DNA from: Longimicrobiales bacterium
GTDB lineage: Bacteria; Gemmatimonadota; Gemmatimonadetes; Longimicrobiales; Gaopeijiaceae
Length of the DNA: 17,214 nt
Assembly (NCBI GenBank): GCA_028280205.1
Contig: JANQME010000205.1
Location: 1 to 17,214, forward strand
Reading direction: 5' to 3'
Part shown: piece after piece, positions 16,689-17,214 of the stretch
How positions within the stretch are numbered: the stretch's first letter is position 1
Layout: the number at the start of each line of letters is the position of its first letter
Notes under the pieces: model-generated
Database searches by the model: none
The model's input: only the letters and a program-made list of their open reading frames with translations
What the model was told of the DNA's origin: nothing
Program-made: the position numbers and the translations under genes

Positions 16689-17213
16689 TCAGCTCGTCGG
16701 AACCGTGATGCGGCCCTCGCCACCCTTGGGGTAGTCGCCCGCGGTCACGACACCGGCCAGCGCATTCTGGACGTAGTTCCGGAGCGCCTGCTGGTACGTC
16801 ACGCCGACCGCCGTGAAGGGGGCGCCCGCGTACGGGTAGGCGTCCCCACCCCGCGCCAGGAAGTCGATGGTCGCGATGTTCAGCGCCGGTCCGTCGATCA
16901 CCGCACCGTCGGCGACGATGACCGTCCCGTCGTCGAGCACGACGTCGCGGACCCGCGAGCCGGCCGACAGGACGTCGCCGGTGTCGTCGTCCACCGTCTG
17001 GGCCGTCTGCGCCGGATCGTAGACGATCGTGAATCCGGCGACCTGGGCGAAGCGGCCTTCGGCGATGAGCGCACCGGTCGTCGGGTCCGTGTCCGCGGAC
17101 ACCGTCCGCTCCAGGATCTGCTTGAACTGCGTGCGCGAGATGTCCGGCACGATCGACACGAAGTTCGGGAAGGGGAGGATCCGGAAGGTGAGGAACTCGG
17201 TGATGTCCCCGCC
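16689..17213 (-). CDS. 5'-nucleotidase family protein, C-terminal domain (cut by window edge)
   Basis: The visible 174 residues match the C-terminal domain of bacterial 5'-nucleotidase / 2',3'-cyclic phosphodiesterase proteins (5_nucleotid_C), secreted enzymes that remove phosphate from nucleotides. Seen are F-R-I-L-P-F-P-N-F-V-S-I-V near the left limit of the domain, I-S-R-T-Q-F-K-Q-I-L-E-R-T-V-S-A, the A-T-I-D-F-L-A-R-G-G-D-A-Y-P-Y segment that corresponds to the substrate-stacking G-G-D-x-[YF] region, and G-V-T-Y-Q-Q-A-L-R-N-Y-V. The frame stays open to the window edge, so the metallophosphatase N-terminal domain and signal peptide are outside; an internal GTG is not the start. The protein ends shortly after the domain without a visible membrane anchor. 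A strong hairpin follows the gene. Confidence 0.88.
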   Translation of the reverse strand, partial: GGDITEFLTFRILPFPNFVSIVPDISRTQFKQILERTVSADTDPTTGALIAEGRFAQVAGFTIVYDPAQTAQTVDDDTGDVLSAGSRVRDVVLDDGTVIVADGAVIDGPALNIATIDFLARGGDAYPYAGAPFTAVGVTYQQALRNYVQNALAGVVTAGDYPKGGEGRITVPTS

Positions 17214-17214
17214 C

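Noticed and set aside
15044..16723. 559-codon minus-strand frame over the transporter
   Set aside because: Overlaps the APC gene in another frame, and its arginine/glycine/proline-rich sequence has no membrane helices.

Overview
This is a high-GC bacterial window with dense coding, short intergenic gaps, TTG starts and many 4-base stop/start overlaps. A secreted DUF1592 / DUF1552 / ankyrin-repeat operon next to a hut cluster suits Gemmatimonadota, Acidobacteriota or related lineages. That taxonomic guess rests on gene content and base composition only. I see no tRNA, rRNA, CRISPR array, insertion sequence or integrase.

Positions 1-5777 hold a histidine-utilisation region. hutI (minus strand, cut by the left edge) and hutF (plus) diverge from a 54-bp gap. 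hutF converges on hutU, and hutU is preceded by hutH and an AhpD-like peroxidase-related gene, all on the minus strand. Together they give histidine -> urocanate (HutH) -> imidazolone propionate (HutU) -> formiminoglutamate (HutI) -> formylglutamate (HutF). The last enzyme, HutG, is not in view. The AhpD-like gene has an in-frame UGA exactly where the family has the second cysteine of its CxxC motif (here C-F-Y-U-I-N-H-H). A 17-nt hairpin with a GGUCU apical region follows at the position expected for a bacterial SECIS element. I read it as a selenoprotein, and it is the most interesting item here. Its true stop overlaps the hutH start by 4 bases, and the hutH stop overlaps the hutU start by 4 bases, so selenocysteine decoding could influence translation of the histidine-degrading enzymes.

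Positions 5905-7486 hold a two-TM potassium channel with RCK domains (plus), a small arginine-rich protein (plus) and a small two-helix membrane protein (minus).

Positions 7545-14165 are one minus-strand operon for envelope or exported proteins. In transcription order they are a DUF1592-type protein with two CxxCH motifs, a Tat-signal DUF1552 protein, an exported ankyrin-repeat protein with a TTG start overlapping the previous stop, and a histidine-rich lipoprotein. The small membrane gene may be the last member. The set has no established biochemical function that I know of.

Positions 14275-17214 hold an APC-type transporter fused to EIIA-like and RCK_C-like regulatory domains, a 269-bp gap rich in hairpins, and the C-terminal end of a 5'-nucleotidase-family protein cut by the right edge.
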